Assembly (NCBI GenBank): GCA_015680685.1
Contig: MNCI01006062.1
Span: 236,174-264,222 of the forward strand
Source: Gnetum montanum
Taxonomy: Eukaryota > Streptophyta > Gnetopsida > Gnetales > Gnetaceae
DNA length: 28,049 nt
Direction: 5' to 3'
The position numbers and the translations under genes are program-made. Shown here in pieces: positions 10,134 through 18,659 of the stretch. The notes beneath the pieces are model-generated. The model had not been told where the DNA came from, ran no database searches, and saw only the letters and a list, made by a program, of their open reading frames with translations. Each line of letters starts with the position of its first letter. Positions within the stretch are counted from its first letter, which is position 1.

Positions 10134-10583
10134 TATAACATCCAAAAACATCAGTGACTGGAACATTAAGAGGTCACCGAGCATACAACCTAACCCCGAA
10201 TTCGCAAGAGGGCAATGCTAGAGAAAATGGAAACAGGGTGCTCTAAACAGTATTTTTGATTAGAAAGGGACTTACATCGTGTTAAAACAACCATGTGCAA
10301 GAAGAGTTTATACTATGTTATGCGCAAGCATTGATTCTAGCTAATCTAGTGTGAGGCAGGGTGTCTCGGCCTAAGAATAATGATGTGAACATGCAAACAT
10401 GTATGAAAAAAGTGAGAAAATACAAGTGTTACGCTAAATTCCAAAGAGAAATGCTTGAGAAATGCAATAGATTTTGAGAACAGTAATACACCGCCCCAAA
10501 AGAGGGAGTGTAGCTAATTCACAAAGGGATACATAGTGTATAATAGGCATAGTGGGAGCGTAGTCACAGCCTCAATGGTGTCA
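10134..10583 (-). repeat. 5' LTR of element 1, truncated
   Basis: Matches 783-1230 base for base over about 450 bp, including the strings GATGTGAACATGCAAACATG and GAGAAAATACAAGTGTTA. Alignment breaks at 10583 right after GGTGTCAG, where the 3' LTR (position ~1231) continues with GTTGTGAAG but this copy runs into the ~180-bp array. The U3 part and its TATA box are therefore missing. Confidence 0.75.
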
Positions 10584-10585
10584 GT

Positions 10586-12620
10586 CTTCCATGCTGTGCA
10601 TGAAGGCCCCATCATGGAAAAAGGGGGGAGCCAAAATAAATTGACTAATGACCCTTGAAATGATCAAATTTTAACATTAGGTATTAATAGTAAACACTAG
10701 CAACCTTAGAGGCTTGCATGCATAGCTAGAAACATCAAAAATTAGCAAAAAGAAATGTCTTCTAGTTCCTCCACACTAGAGGCTCCCTCTTCCACACTAG
10801 CCAACATGGAAGAAAGGGGGGAACTTTCCAAGGTATCCAAAATGGCCTCTAGAGACCTCAGTTAGACACCCTATAGCCTCACATGAATCCTACGACTAGT
10901 TTTGTACCTTCTAGAGCCCTCAAACCCTAGAAAAATGGTTATAGATAACTAGAAAATCTTTCCTTCTAATCTTCCATGCTAAGCATGGAAAAAGAGGAAA
11001 CATCAAAAATCACTTCACAACCATTGAAATGACTAAATTTTGACAATAGGAAACAACAATCAACACTAGCAACCTTAGAAACCTACATGCATGTCTAGAA
11101 ATGATACAGATAACCAAAAAGCTACTTCTCCCTAGTCTTCCATGCTGAGTACACTATCCCTAGAATGGAAAATAGAGGGAACCTCAAAAACCATCTAGGA
11201 AACCTCCAAAGTAGTCAAACTTAACCTCAAACCATAGTCCTTGACCCCAGCAACTATAAAGGCATGCATGCAGGATTGATTGAGATCAAAACTAGCCTAG
11301 ATCTAGGATGTATAGTTCTTCCACACTAAAGATCCCTTCCTCCATGTTTCCTAGCATGGAAAATAAGTAGGGGACTCATTTGAAACTCATAAACATCTCA
11401 TAATGACATCAAATGATCTCACATGATAAAACCATGCTAACAATTATTAGAGCCCTCAAATATTGAAAAATTGATGCTAGATGGTCAAAAAGTGGGTTCC
11501 CCCAGTCTTCCACACTAAGCACCCTAACCATAGTGTGAAAAAATGTGTAAAAGTATAAATAACACTTAGAATTACTCAAAATTACCAAATTTTAACATGG
11601 AACCCTAACCCTTGGCCTTAGCAACTTCGAAAGTTGACATGCACAGTTGATTGTGATCCAAATTGGCCTAGATCTAAGATTCTTGCCTCATCCTTGGAGG
11701 AGGTCCTCTCCATGTTGGAAAATATATAAAAAAAATGTAAAAGCTACTTTTCCACCTTTGGTGGCAAGAGGACACTCCCAAAAGCCAAAGATCTATGCCG
11801 AAGAAGCCCAAGACATCATAGTCTTAAGATTTTTCTTACTTGACCTCGTTTTGATCTTCAAAATCCATTCCTCTAAAACTTCCATGATAAAGTAACTTGC
11901 CCAACATGGAAATATGGGGAGAACTTAGATTCCCTAAAATAGCCTTCAAACATACCCAAAATCAACCAGAAACTTGTAGAATCATGATCTACAGCCCTAG
12001 GGCCCTAGGAGGCTAGTCAATGTGCTCTTAAACCATCTTGAATTCATGAAACAAATCTCTTCTATCTTTCCACATTTTAGATACTATCTCAATGTGGAAA
12101 GAATGGAGGAAAGCCATTTCAACATGTTTTGACACCCAAAGCTGCCTCAAAACAAAGTGAACTCCTATATCTAGGTTTTGGATGCTTGTTTAACCATGTT
12201 TGATGTTGTTTTGGCTTGAATCTTGGTTATCCATGCTGGAACCCCTCTCTTCCATGTTATCCAATGTGGAAACAAGAGGAGGAAAGCTTCAAAACTTTCT
12301 TTTTTTCCTTTACAAACCTCCAAAGTGCTTGATTTTGATAAATCTAGTCCTATGGTACCTTAGGGAGGCCTTGGAACCTCAATTTTTGACCTTTTGATCC
12401 TTCAAAATCCACTTTCTCTAGTTTCCATGTTAAGGGTCCCTTCTCCCACACTAGCCAACATGGAAAAAAAGGGGGCCTATCATGGAAGCCTCAAAACTCC
12501 TAATCTCTAGGTCCAAACAACCTAGAAACAACTGTGATTGATGCCTCAACTCACTTAATAGCCTTGTAGCCTCAAATCATGGCTATCCAAGACCTAAAAT
12601 TGGAAAAACCTAACCATGTT
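10586..12620 (+). repeat. ~180-bp tandem array with ~550-bp higher-order triplets
   Basis: About eleven diverged units start near 10586, 10766, 10971, 11137, 11318, 11507, 11686, 11879, 12066, 12231 and 12422. Each opens with CTTCCA(T/C)(G/A)CTA or a close variant and contains an inverted partner (CATGGAAA or TGTGGAAA) followed by a purine run such as AGAGGGGA. Every third unit is more alike: starts three units apart are 536-561 bp apart, and tails such as AGAGCCCTCAAA occur in units 2 and 5, GCCTAGATCTA in units 4 and 6, and CTTCAAAATCCA in units 7 and 10. No coding potential is seen. Confidence 0.75.
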
Positions 12621-13430
12621 TTACCTATATTAGCCAAATTCCACCATATGCATCTTGTTTTACTTGATTTTGACCTTATTACATAGTGTTTTGGCTTGCT
12701 TTTGGACTTGTGTAGTATTGTTAACCTTGTTGACCTTATATAGCCTTTATACAACCTTATATGTTCTTTATTTGCCTTATTATAGCCATATTTAATTTTT
12801 TTGGCCTTTGAATGATATCAAATAGTGGGGTTTAACCTTCCCTAGCAAGTATTTGACACCATGTGACCATGGCCAGCTAAGGCCTTAAACTAGAATCATG
12901 GTCCACCAAGACTCTAAATTGGCGTCACGGCCTGCTAAGGACTAAAACTGGTAAAATTGTGGCCTTTGTTGGCCATTTGTATCTTTGTTTCTTATATTTT
13001 CCCTTATTTGGCCTTTTTTGGCATTTATGGTACTTTGTTGAATTGTCCCTATCTCATTGGTGACTTTGGATGGCCTTGTTTAAATTAGATTTGCATAATT
13101 TTATAGCATTTTAGCATTATTTATTCCCTTGTTCCATGTGAAACTTAATATGCTTTCGGTTGATATGCAAGATTAAAGTATGAGTACCTAGGAGCAAATC
13201 AATTTGCGTTTGTATCTACATGAACCTCATAGTGATCTTGAATGGTGTATCAACCCTGATTGCCTAGATCTTAAGCCTAAGAGTATTGTAGACCATATAG
13301 CCTCAATAGAGAAACTCTATAATGGCCTAAAAACCTAGTTCAAACTCTTGACTTAAAAGCAAAGGAAATAACCAAAGACTCTCTAATTAAGATTCTTGTC
13401 ACAACACACATTAGTGAGAAGAAAACCCTT
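12621..13430 (+). other. Spacer upstream of pol in element 2
   Basis: T-rich sequence without a recognisable domain at 12621-12840, then four ten-codon repeats (12870-12955), then more T-rich sequence. From about 13150 the plus strand begins to look like the linker before RT, with several stops. In element 1 the corresponding gap between protease and the repeat cluster is also T-rich on the sense strand. No protease or gag is visible. Confidence 0.45.
12870..12955 (+). repeat. Ten-codon repeats upstream of pol
   Basis: Three to four ~30-bp units with cores CCTTAAACTAG, CTCTAAATTGG and ACTAAAACTGG, preceded by CAGCTAAGG, CACCAAGA and CTGCTAAGG. Read in the plus strand they give VHQDSKLAS and PAKD, versions of the element 1 unit. 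They lie about 500 bp before RT, in the sense orientation of element 2. Confidence 0.65.
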
Positions 13431-13439
13431 AAACTAAGT

Positions 13440-14330
13440 TCCTCACTAGAACCTCAATATTCTTGAGACATCACCAAGATCCTACAAAGCAACATTAAGG
13501 TCTTTGCCTTGTCATATGAAGACATGCTAAGCTTAGAACCATGTTTAGTCCAGCACAACATCATACTAGACCCTAGCATTAGATCAATTAAGTAGAAAGT
13601 GAACAATATTAGACCTAACTTGGCCTTCACAATCCACAATGAGATCTCAAAGCTCTAACAAGATGGTTTCATTAGGACCATCAACTACATAGAATGGATG
13701 TCTAACATAGTGGTAGTCCCTAAGAAGAATGGGAGTATCTGTATTTACATCAATTTCTAAGACCTAAATAAAGTGACAATCAAGGATGACTTTCCTTTGG
13801 CTAGTATTAATCAACTTATCAATACTATGGTTGGACATGCCTTGTTGTCCTTTATGGATGGATTCTCAAGATATAACCAAATTAGGATTAACCCAAAGCA
13901 CCAACTTAGCATGACCTTCATGACCCCATGGGGTACCTTTAGATATACTATGATGTCATTTGTCCTTAAGAATGTAGGAGCAACATACCAAAGAGCCATG
14001 ACCTATATCTTCAGTGATTACATGCTAGGTTTGCTTAATGATTACATAGATGACATAGCCATTAAGTACGCTTAAGTGATGCCTTAAATATGAGCTTAGG
14101 CTCAATCCTAAGAAGTGCATATTTAGTGTTAAGACTAGTAAGATGCTTGGCTTTGTAGCATTCGAAGCAGGGATACGTCTCAATCCTAATAAGGTTAAGG
14201 CCATATCTAAATTGGTAGCACCTACCAACCTTAAGGAGATTCAATTATTACAAGGTAGATTTCAATTCATTCATAGGTTTATAGCTAGACTTACAGATAA
14301 GTTACATCCCATGTAACACTTGCTTAAGAA
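13440..14330 (+). pseudogene. Reverse transcriptase of element 2 (Tat-like)
   Basis: RNA-dependent DNA polymerase domain of pol. Upstream (13500-13560) the frame gives a 'SYEDM...CLVQHNI' run typical of Tat/Athila RT N-termini. Then come VVVPKKNGSICI (about 13710-13745), DDFPLASINQLI, a FMDGFSRYNQI box (13853-13885), MTPWGTFRYTMM (about 13920-13955) and the catalytic YIDDIA box (14043-14060) with both Asp residues kept. The 13773-14075 stretch is open. Elsewhere stops occur, for example R to stop in the F-R-D-L-N box near 13757. The thumb region continues to about 14330 in another frame. Non-functional, but the active-site motif survives. Confidence 0.85.
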
Positions 14331-14339
14331 AGGAGTTTA

Positions 14340-14800
14340 GTATGAGTGGATAGCTCAATGCTAAGAGGCTTTGAAAACCTTAAGGAAGAGCTGGCACAAC
14401 TACTAATGGTTTATCCTCCATGAGAGGGTAAACCATTCTACATTTACTTGACCATATCTGACACATCCATCATCTCTCTACTTTGTCAAAAATGTGATGA
14501 TGGAGCAAAAATACCTATATATTACCTTAGCCATGCATTAGTTGCCCACGAGACCTAATATACTAAAGTGGAAAAGTATTGTTTAGCACTAGTCTTTTCA
14601 TTAAAGAAGTGAAGACACTACCTCTTTAGAAGCCAAGTCAATGTCATTTGCAAGGAAAACATACTTAGAGTCATAATGATCAACATCTATGAAAGTAGCC
14701 ATATGGCCCAATGGAAAGTCATAACTGTGGAAGTTGACCTTCATTACATCTCTCAATTCTCCATAAAATGTCACACTATAGTTGCACAACTCACTATTTT
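14340..14800 (+). pseudogene. First (Ty3-type) RNase H of element 2
   Basis: Degrades the RNA strand of the RNA:DNA hybrid. Readable parts are KPFYIYLTISDTSI (about 14427-14468), IYYLSHALVAHET (about 14517-14555) and KVEKYCLALVFSLKK (about 14568-14610), matching the order and spacing of this domain in Tat elements, where the first catalytic Asp is often already lost. Here the corresponding position is in 'LTISD'. Stops interrupt it. It directly follows RT. Confidence 0.65.
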
Positions 14801-14879
14801 ACCTATTAATGACCAAGTATCCATAGATTCTTAGCTCCCTAATGAGCATGTTAATGCAATTAGCCAAGTGCCTGAGGGT

Positions 14880-15182
14880 TATGAGGCAATCATGCACTTT
14901 GATGAAGCTTCAACTGCCCATGGGCCTAGTGTCACTGCCATCATAACATTTCCATTTGGTGAAATTTGATTCCTTGCCTGTCATTTTGAGTTCCCATGTA
15001 TGAATAACATAGTGGAGTACAAGGGTTTGATCAAAGGGATGATGGTAGCTTTTGACCTAGTAATTAGATCCTTAATGATCAAAGGTGATTCGCAACTTGT
15101 GTTTAACCAAGTAACCGAGGTTTATGCATGTAAGGCCAAATATTTACAGCCTTACTATGACCTAGAGAAGCAAATAATATAA
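14880..15182 (+). pseudogene. Second (archaeal-type) RNase H of element 2
   Basis: Tat-lineage elements carry an extra RNase H of archaeal type after the first. Here the frame gives MHFDEAST (about 14893-14916), ITFPFGEI, then NNIVEYKGLIKGMM (15003-15044) and IKGDSQLVFNQVTEVYACKA (about 15078-15137). The Asp, Glu and Asp of the metal-binding set are all present (FDEA, VEYK, GDSQ). One stop lies near 14968. This domain is the clearest evidence for the Tat lineage. Confidence 0.78.
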
Positions 15183-15248
15183 TAATTCATAGATGATGAT
15201 ATCCAACACATACCCTAAAATGAAAATTCCATAGTTGATGCAATTGTA

Positions 15249-15470
15249 ATGTTAGCTCTTAATGTGACACCAAATGTGTTTAGCAAGTTGCCCACCTTAA
15301 TCGTGGACTATGCTACTCCCATCACACTAAACACTGAGAATACTTTTATGGTCATCATTCATACTACTCCTTCCAAAAAGTGGTATGATGATATCAAATT
15401 TTACCTTATGCATGGCAAATCCTCACAAGGCCTGACTACTACTTATAAGGACATTGTATGCATGTGATCA
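15249..15470 (+). pseudogene. Linker between RNase H and integrase, element 2
   Basis: An open run of about 72 residues with KKWYDDIKFYLMHGKSS (about 15379-15429) matches the linker of Tat pol that ends in a WxxxIxxYLxxG pattern just before the integrase zinc finger. No catalytic residues are expected here. Confidence 0.55.
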
Positions 15471-15539
15471 AAGTAGGTATGTCATCATAGGTGATAATAC
15501 ATTATGTCGATGATCCTATGATAGCATACTCCTAAAGTG

Positions 15540-16400
15540 CTTAAGTAAAACCAAAGCCAAAAAATTCCTAGAGAAGGTTCATGAGGGCATGTGTGAAGGA
15601 CATATAGGACCAAGAGCTATGATCACTAAGATTAGATGGTTAGGTTACTATTAGCCTCATATGGAAAATGACTACTTGCAAAAGGTTAACCATTGTGACA
15701 CATGCCAACAATATAACAACCTTATACATATACCACCAACTGAGTTGCATACCACTCAAATAACATGGCCATTTCAATGATCGAGGTTGGATATCATTGG
15801 ATCCATAACACCTAAGTCTTCCATGGGGCATAGCTTCATCATCATCCTAACTAAATACTTTATAAAGTCGGTTGAAGCTATTCTCCTAAGGAAGACTACA
15901 TCTAAACAAGTTTGTAAATTCATCCTAGATAACATTGTAGCTCATTTTAGCATACCCATGACCATAGTTATAGATAATGAACCATAATTTAGTAACCAAG
16001 AAATAAAATATTTCTATCATGACCTAGGCATTAATCATTCTTTCTTTTTTCCTTATTACCCTCAAGCTAATGGACAAGCAAAGGAAAGCAACAAGGCCAT
16101 CATCAATTTACTCAAAAAAATGCTCAAATATAGTAAGCACAAATGGCATGAGAGGCTTGTCCATACAGTATGGGCATACAAAATAACTTATCACATGGCA
16201 ATTGGTATGGCCTCTTATTGCTTGGTTTATGGTTCTAAAGCTATTTTAAATTTTGAATTATAGGTGCCTTCACTATGTGTATCCTTGATTGACTTCATCA
16301 ACGATAAGCAAAACAAGGAGTAGTGGATAGCGGCCCTAGAATCGATGGAGAAGCAACATATGCAAGCACTTGCTCACACTGAACACTATCAAGAGAGGCA
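15540..16400 (+). pseudogene. Integrase of element 2
   Basis: Inserts the cDNA copy into the genome. The HHCC zinc finger is readable as HEGMCEGH-like sequence (about 15579-15603), GYY then a stop then PHME (W lost) and HCDTCQQYNN (about 15691-15720). The core begins with SRLDIIGSITPK (first Asp about 15788), followed by IVIDNEP (second Asp, about 15967-15985) and PQANGQAKESNKAI (about 16060-16100; the Glu of the DDE set is in KES). Then WAYKITYHMAIG and YCLVYGSKAI (about 16215-16245). Stops are scattered, several at former Trp or Gln codons. Confidence 0.8.
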
Positions 16401-16422
16401 AAAGTAATAACATCACCATAAC

Positions 16423-16623
16423 TTGATCACAAGTAAGATCAAGGAGGATGATCTAGTCCTCAAAGCCATCCATGAGCATGTGGGCAAATTCTCAGCCAAT
16501 TTGAAAGGGTCCTTCCTTATCACCAAAGCCTTCAGTAATGGAGCATTCAAGATAGCTGACATGGATGGGAATGAGTTGGTCAATCTGGTTAATCATTCCT
16601 ATCTAAAGACATACTGCATGTAG
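16423..16623 (+). pseudogene. Integrase C-terminal region of element 2
   Basis: An open run of 66 residues with DLVLKAIHEHVGKFSANLKG (16450-16509) and GAFKIADMDGNELVNLVNHS (16540-16599) corresponds to the GPF/Y-type C-terminal module of Tat pol, where the usual 'GKLxPxWxGPF' is changed here to GKFSANLKGSF. The stop at 16621-16623 is the natural end of pol. I see no chromodomain, as expected for this lineage. Confidence 0.75.
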
Positions 16624-16695
16624 CTGATAAATCATTAACAAGAGAGCATACTTTCAATAGTTTGCTATGACCTTATACCAACAACACATTCTATT

Positions 16696-16745
16696 AAAAC
16701 CTTAAACTACTACCATGGCCTGCTACAACCTTAAACTAGTAGCAT
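16696..16745 (+). repeat. Ten-codon repeats just after pol
   Basis: Two units with core ACCTTAAACTA lie 29 bp apart; the second reads ACYNLKLVA in one plus-strand frame. They sit about 75 bp after the pol stop and have the same sense as the units upstream of pol. Confidence 0.6.
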
Positions 16746-16865
16746 TGATGACCTGGATAGCTTGGTTTTATCATCCCATATGACCTATATGCATTGTAGC
16801 ATTGTAATATGCAGTGGTGTTTTGTATTCTTTGTTGATGCCTCTCAGGTCAATCCTCTAAACACC

Positions 16866-16880
16866 AACAAAGAGGGGCCA
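16866..16880 (+). promoter_or_regulatory. Polypurine tract of element 2
   Basis: AACAAAGAGGGGCCA is the same tract as in element 1, and the ~35 bp before it (core TGGTGTTTTGTA, then TTCTTTGTTGATGCCTCTCA) also match. LTR sequence begins within two bases. Confidence 0.7.
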
Positions 16881-16881
16881 C

Positions 16882-17522
16882 TAAAACACTACAAAAATTT
16901 GCATGTCGTAGCCAATTTTCATCATGTACCTTTCATTCCATGAAACCTAAGGCAAAACTTCATTGTAAATGTGAAAATTGTAACCCATGAAGGGTAGTCT
17001 CACATATTCCATACTTTTGGGGCTGAAAAAGTACCTCATAAGTGGTCAAAGCTTCATTCTCCAAGTGAAAAAGGCACATGGAGTGGTCTATATTTGGGCT
17101 TGGGGAGGTCAAAATTATCTTTTGGAATGCCAAAAATGGAAATTTGATGGGTTTTATGGGGGGTGTACATTTTTCTACATTGGAAAAATTTTAGAGGGGA
17201 TTTTCCCTTAGCTTGAAAACTTTTTTTCCCTGGTGTGAAAACTACATCCCCCTAGCGTGGAAGCCACAAGACCCAAATTTCAACACTCCATGGACTCCAA
17301 CATTGACCAACCACTCTAGCAAGGATGGCAGAAGGCTCAGCGTCAAAGATCTATCTTCAACATAGAAGATGTGTCCCCATTACCATTTATAGTAAATGGA
17401 ATGGCTATGGGGGGAAGGCACTTACCATATTGATGAGCAATGAGGTACCCCCTACGCCCAATCATAAAAATCACAAAGAATTCATGCATGATCTAGTTGA
17501 ATTTCGTGGACTTTATAGTTTT
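16882..17522 (+). repeat. 3' LTR of element 2, partial
   Basis: Starts TAAAACACTACAAAAATTT, the equivalent of the element 1 LTR start, with TG changed to TA. After about 40 bp similarity to the element 1 LTR fades. A stretch at 17165-17290 holds three motifs (GCTTGAAAACT, GGTGTGAAAACT, CTAGCGTGGAAG) that resemble the inverted-repeat core of the 10586-12620 array. The right end is set by the element 3 LTR at 17523; the true end is not established. No gene is seen in it. Confidence 0.5.
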
Positions 17523-18028
17523 TGATACACTAGTATTCTAGGAAGTGAACCTTGTCCTAAGGTCATTTTTTGTCTTCTCGATTACACTTGTGAGGAATAA
17601 TGGTATGGTTAAGAGTAATCAAGGCATATAATTTTTATCATTTTGTTTTTTATGGTTTTGGTGCTTGAAAAGAGAGATAGAATAATTTAATAACTAATTT
17701 AATTTAACTAACTAACTAATCTTTAACTAATCCTAACATAAGCATCTAGTCCCACTTTTTGTACATGTCTTAAACCCATGTATCCACTATTGGATTACCA
17801 AGCGCTATGCTACTGGGCGTACCAAGAAATAATGCTATTGGGATTACTAAGAAAATATGTGTTACGCTCGAAGCAATCATACTTATGTACTTAGACTATT
17901 TATCTTAATTAATTTAAGTCTAATTAGGTTTAATTTAGCTTAATTGATTGAGTATTTAATAAAAACAATGAATGCACAAATAAAACATTTAGGCTATCCA
18001 ATATGCTACAATGTTTCAAGAAGCTTGT

Positions 18029-18035
18029 CTTTATT
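18029..18035 (-). terminator. Poly(A) signal in element 3 LTR
   Basis: The minus strand reads AATAAAG about 175 bp downstream of the TATA box inside the LTR, suitable for ending the genomic RNA in R. Sequence match only. Confidence 0.4.
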
Positions 18036-18205
18036 ATTGTACACACTTTCCTGCTCAAGTATAACAATACTTGAATAGAGATCTGTATACTCAATGACTT
18101 CTACTACAAACACTTAAGATAAATATCCTAACTTTCAAATGTAAAAACTATAAGATTTTGACTACTGTTATGAATCTGATGCTCATAAACATGGCTGGGA
18201 GCTTG

Positions 18206-18214
18206 TATTTATAG
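18206..18214 (-). promoter_or_regulatory. TATA box in element 3 LTR
   Basis: The minus strand reads ACTATAAATACAAGC, a good plant TATA context, about 125 bp from the LTR start. A start of transcription near 18180 would follow. Confidence 0.55.
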
Positions 18215-18336
18215 TTTTTTACTCTAGGGCTAGGTCAACATGGCCCCATCGATGTAGCCCTTTGGATAGGGCAACACCATGTAAACTAGACTTTGTCAAT
18301 AAGGGTCCATTGATGTGACACATTGATACTTCATCA

Positions 18337-18348
18337 TACCCCCACAAC
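18337..18348 (-). promoter_or_regulatory. Polypurine tract of element 3
   Basis: The minus strand reads TTAGTTGTGGGGGTA and is followed at once by TGATGAAG, the LTR start. The same AGTTGTGGGGG string recurs at 23428-23438 just after integrase. Confidence 0.62.
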
Positions 18349-18659
18349 TAAATGAAAAGTCATCATCAAGTTCTTTTACAAAATTGGGAAGGTATGGGAT
18401 TATTTACTAACTCTTAACAAAACCAAACAAACTGACTCAACAAAACTAAGTGCTCAAGTATACAAATCAAAAAATTACAAAAATCATGGTATTCATGACA
18501 CAAAATTGAACACCATTACATGACTCTACAAAAATTTGGATAACAAATCCTCTAATGGCATGAAGACGATGGTGAAGATTAGATAGTCCCAAGAAGTGGT
18601 GGCTCTTGAGGCTTTGAAAGACCTTTATTGACTTTAAGAATGTGTGGTTGCTGAGGCAG

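Larger units (their letters stand above)
783..10583 (-). mobile_element. Element 1: Tat-like Ty3/gypsy retrotransposon with gag-PR only
   Basis: Two direct repeats about 9.3 kb apart (783-1230 and 10134-10583) match by eye at roughly four bases in five and are the inner parts of an LTR pair. In minus-strand order: 5' LTR, PBS-like site (10112-10128), leader, gag (from 7335), protease (about 4560-4200), ten-codon repeats (3251-3532), polypurine tract (2053-2067) and 3' LTR (2051-783). No RT, RNase H or integrase is recognisable, so this copy is non-autonomous. About 2.2 kb of foreign sequence sits in the leader. The 5' LTR stops abruptly at 10583, where a different tandem array begins, so the outer end and the target-site duplication cannot be checked. 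The Tat assignment rests on gag and protease style and on shared sequence with element 2. Confidence 0.72.
10584..17522 (+). mobile_element. Element 2: Tat-like Ty3/gypsy retrotransposon, pol-bearing
   Basis: A plus-strand pol region (about 13.44-16.62 kb), a polypurine tract (16866-16880) and the start of a 3' LTR (16882 onward) define it. The left limit is where the element 1 LTR is cut off. Its 5' LTR, PBS and gag are not recognisable, and a ~2-kb tandem array occupies the place where they would be. Shared repeats and shared 3' sequence tie it to element 1. The right limit is set by the LTR of element 3 at 17523. Whether it inserted into the element 1 LTR as one piece is an inference: I do not find the missing half of that LTR on its right side. 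Confidence 0.55.
17523..18336 (-). repeat. 3' LTR of element 3 (814 bp)
   Basis: On the minus strand it begins TGATGAAGTATCAATG right after a polypurine tract and is proposed to end GTGTATCA at 17523, giving matching TGAT...ATCA termini. It contains a TATA box (18206-18214) and, about 175 bp further on, an AATAAAG poly(A) signal (18029-18035), the order expected of U3-R-U5. The left end rests only on the inverted terminus; the polypurine side is firmer. Confidence 0.6.

Noticed and set aside
10586-12620. Centromeric satellite because of the ~180-bp unit
   Set aside because: Units are too diverged and too few, and the array is bounded by retroelement sequence; length alone is not evidence.
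13454-14244. Minus-strand open frames opposite the element 2 RT
   Set aside because: They are antisense to conserved RT boxes including YIDD.
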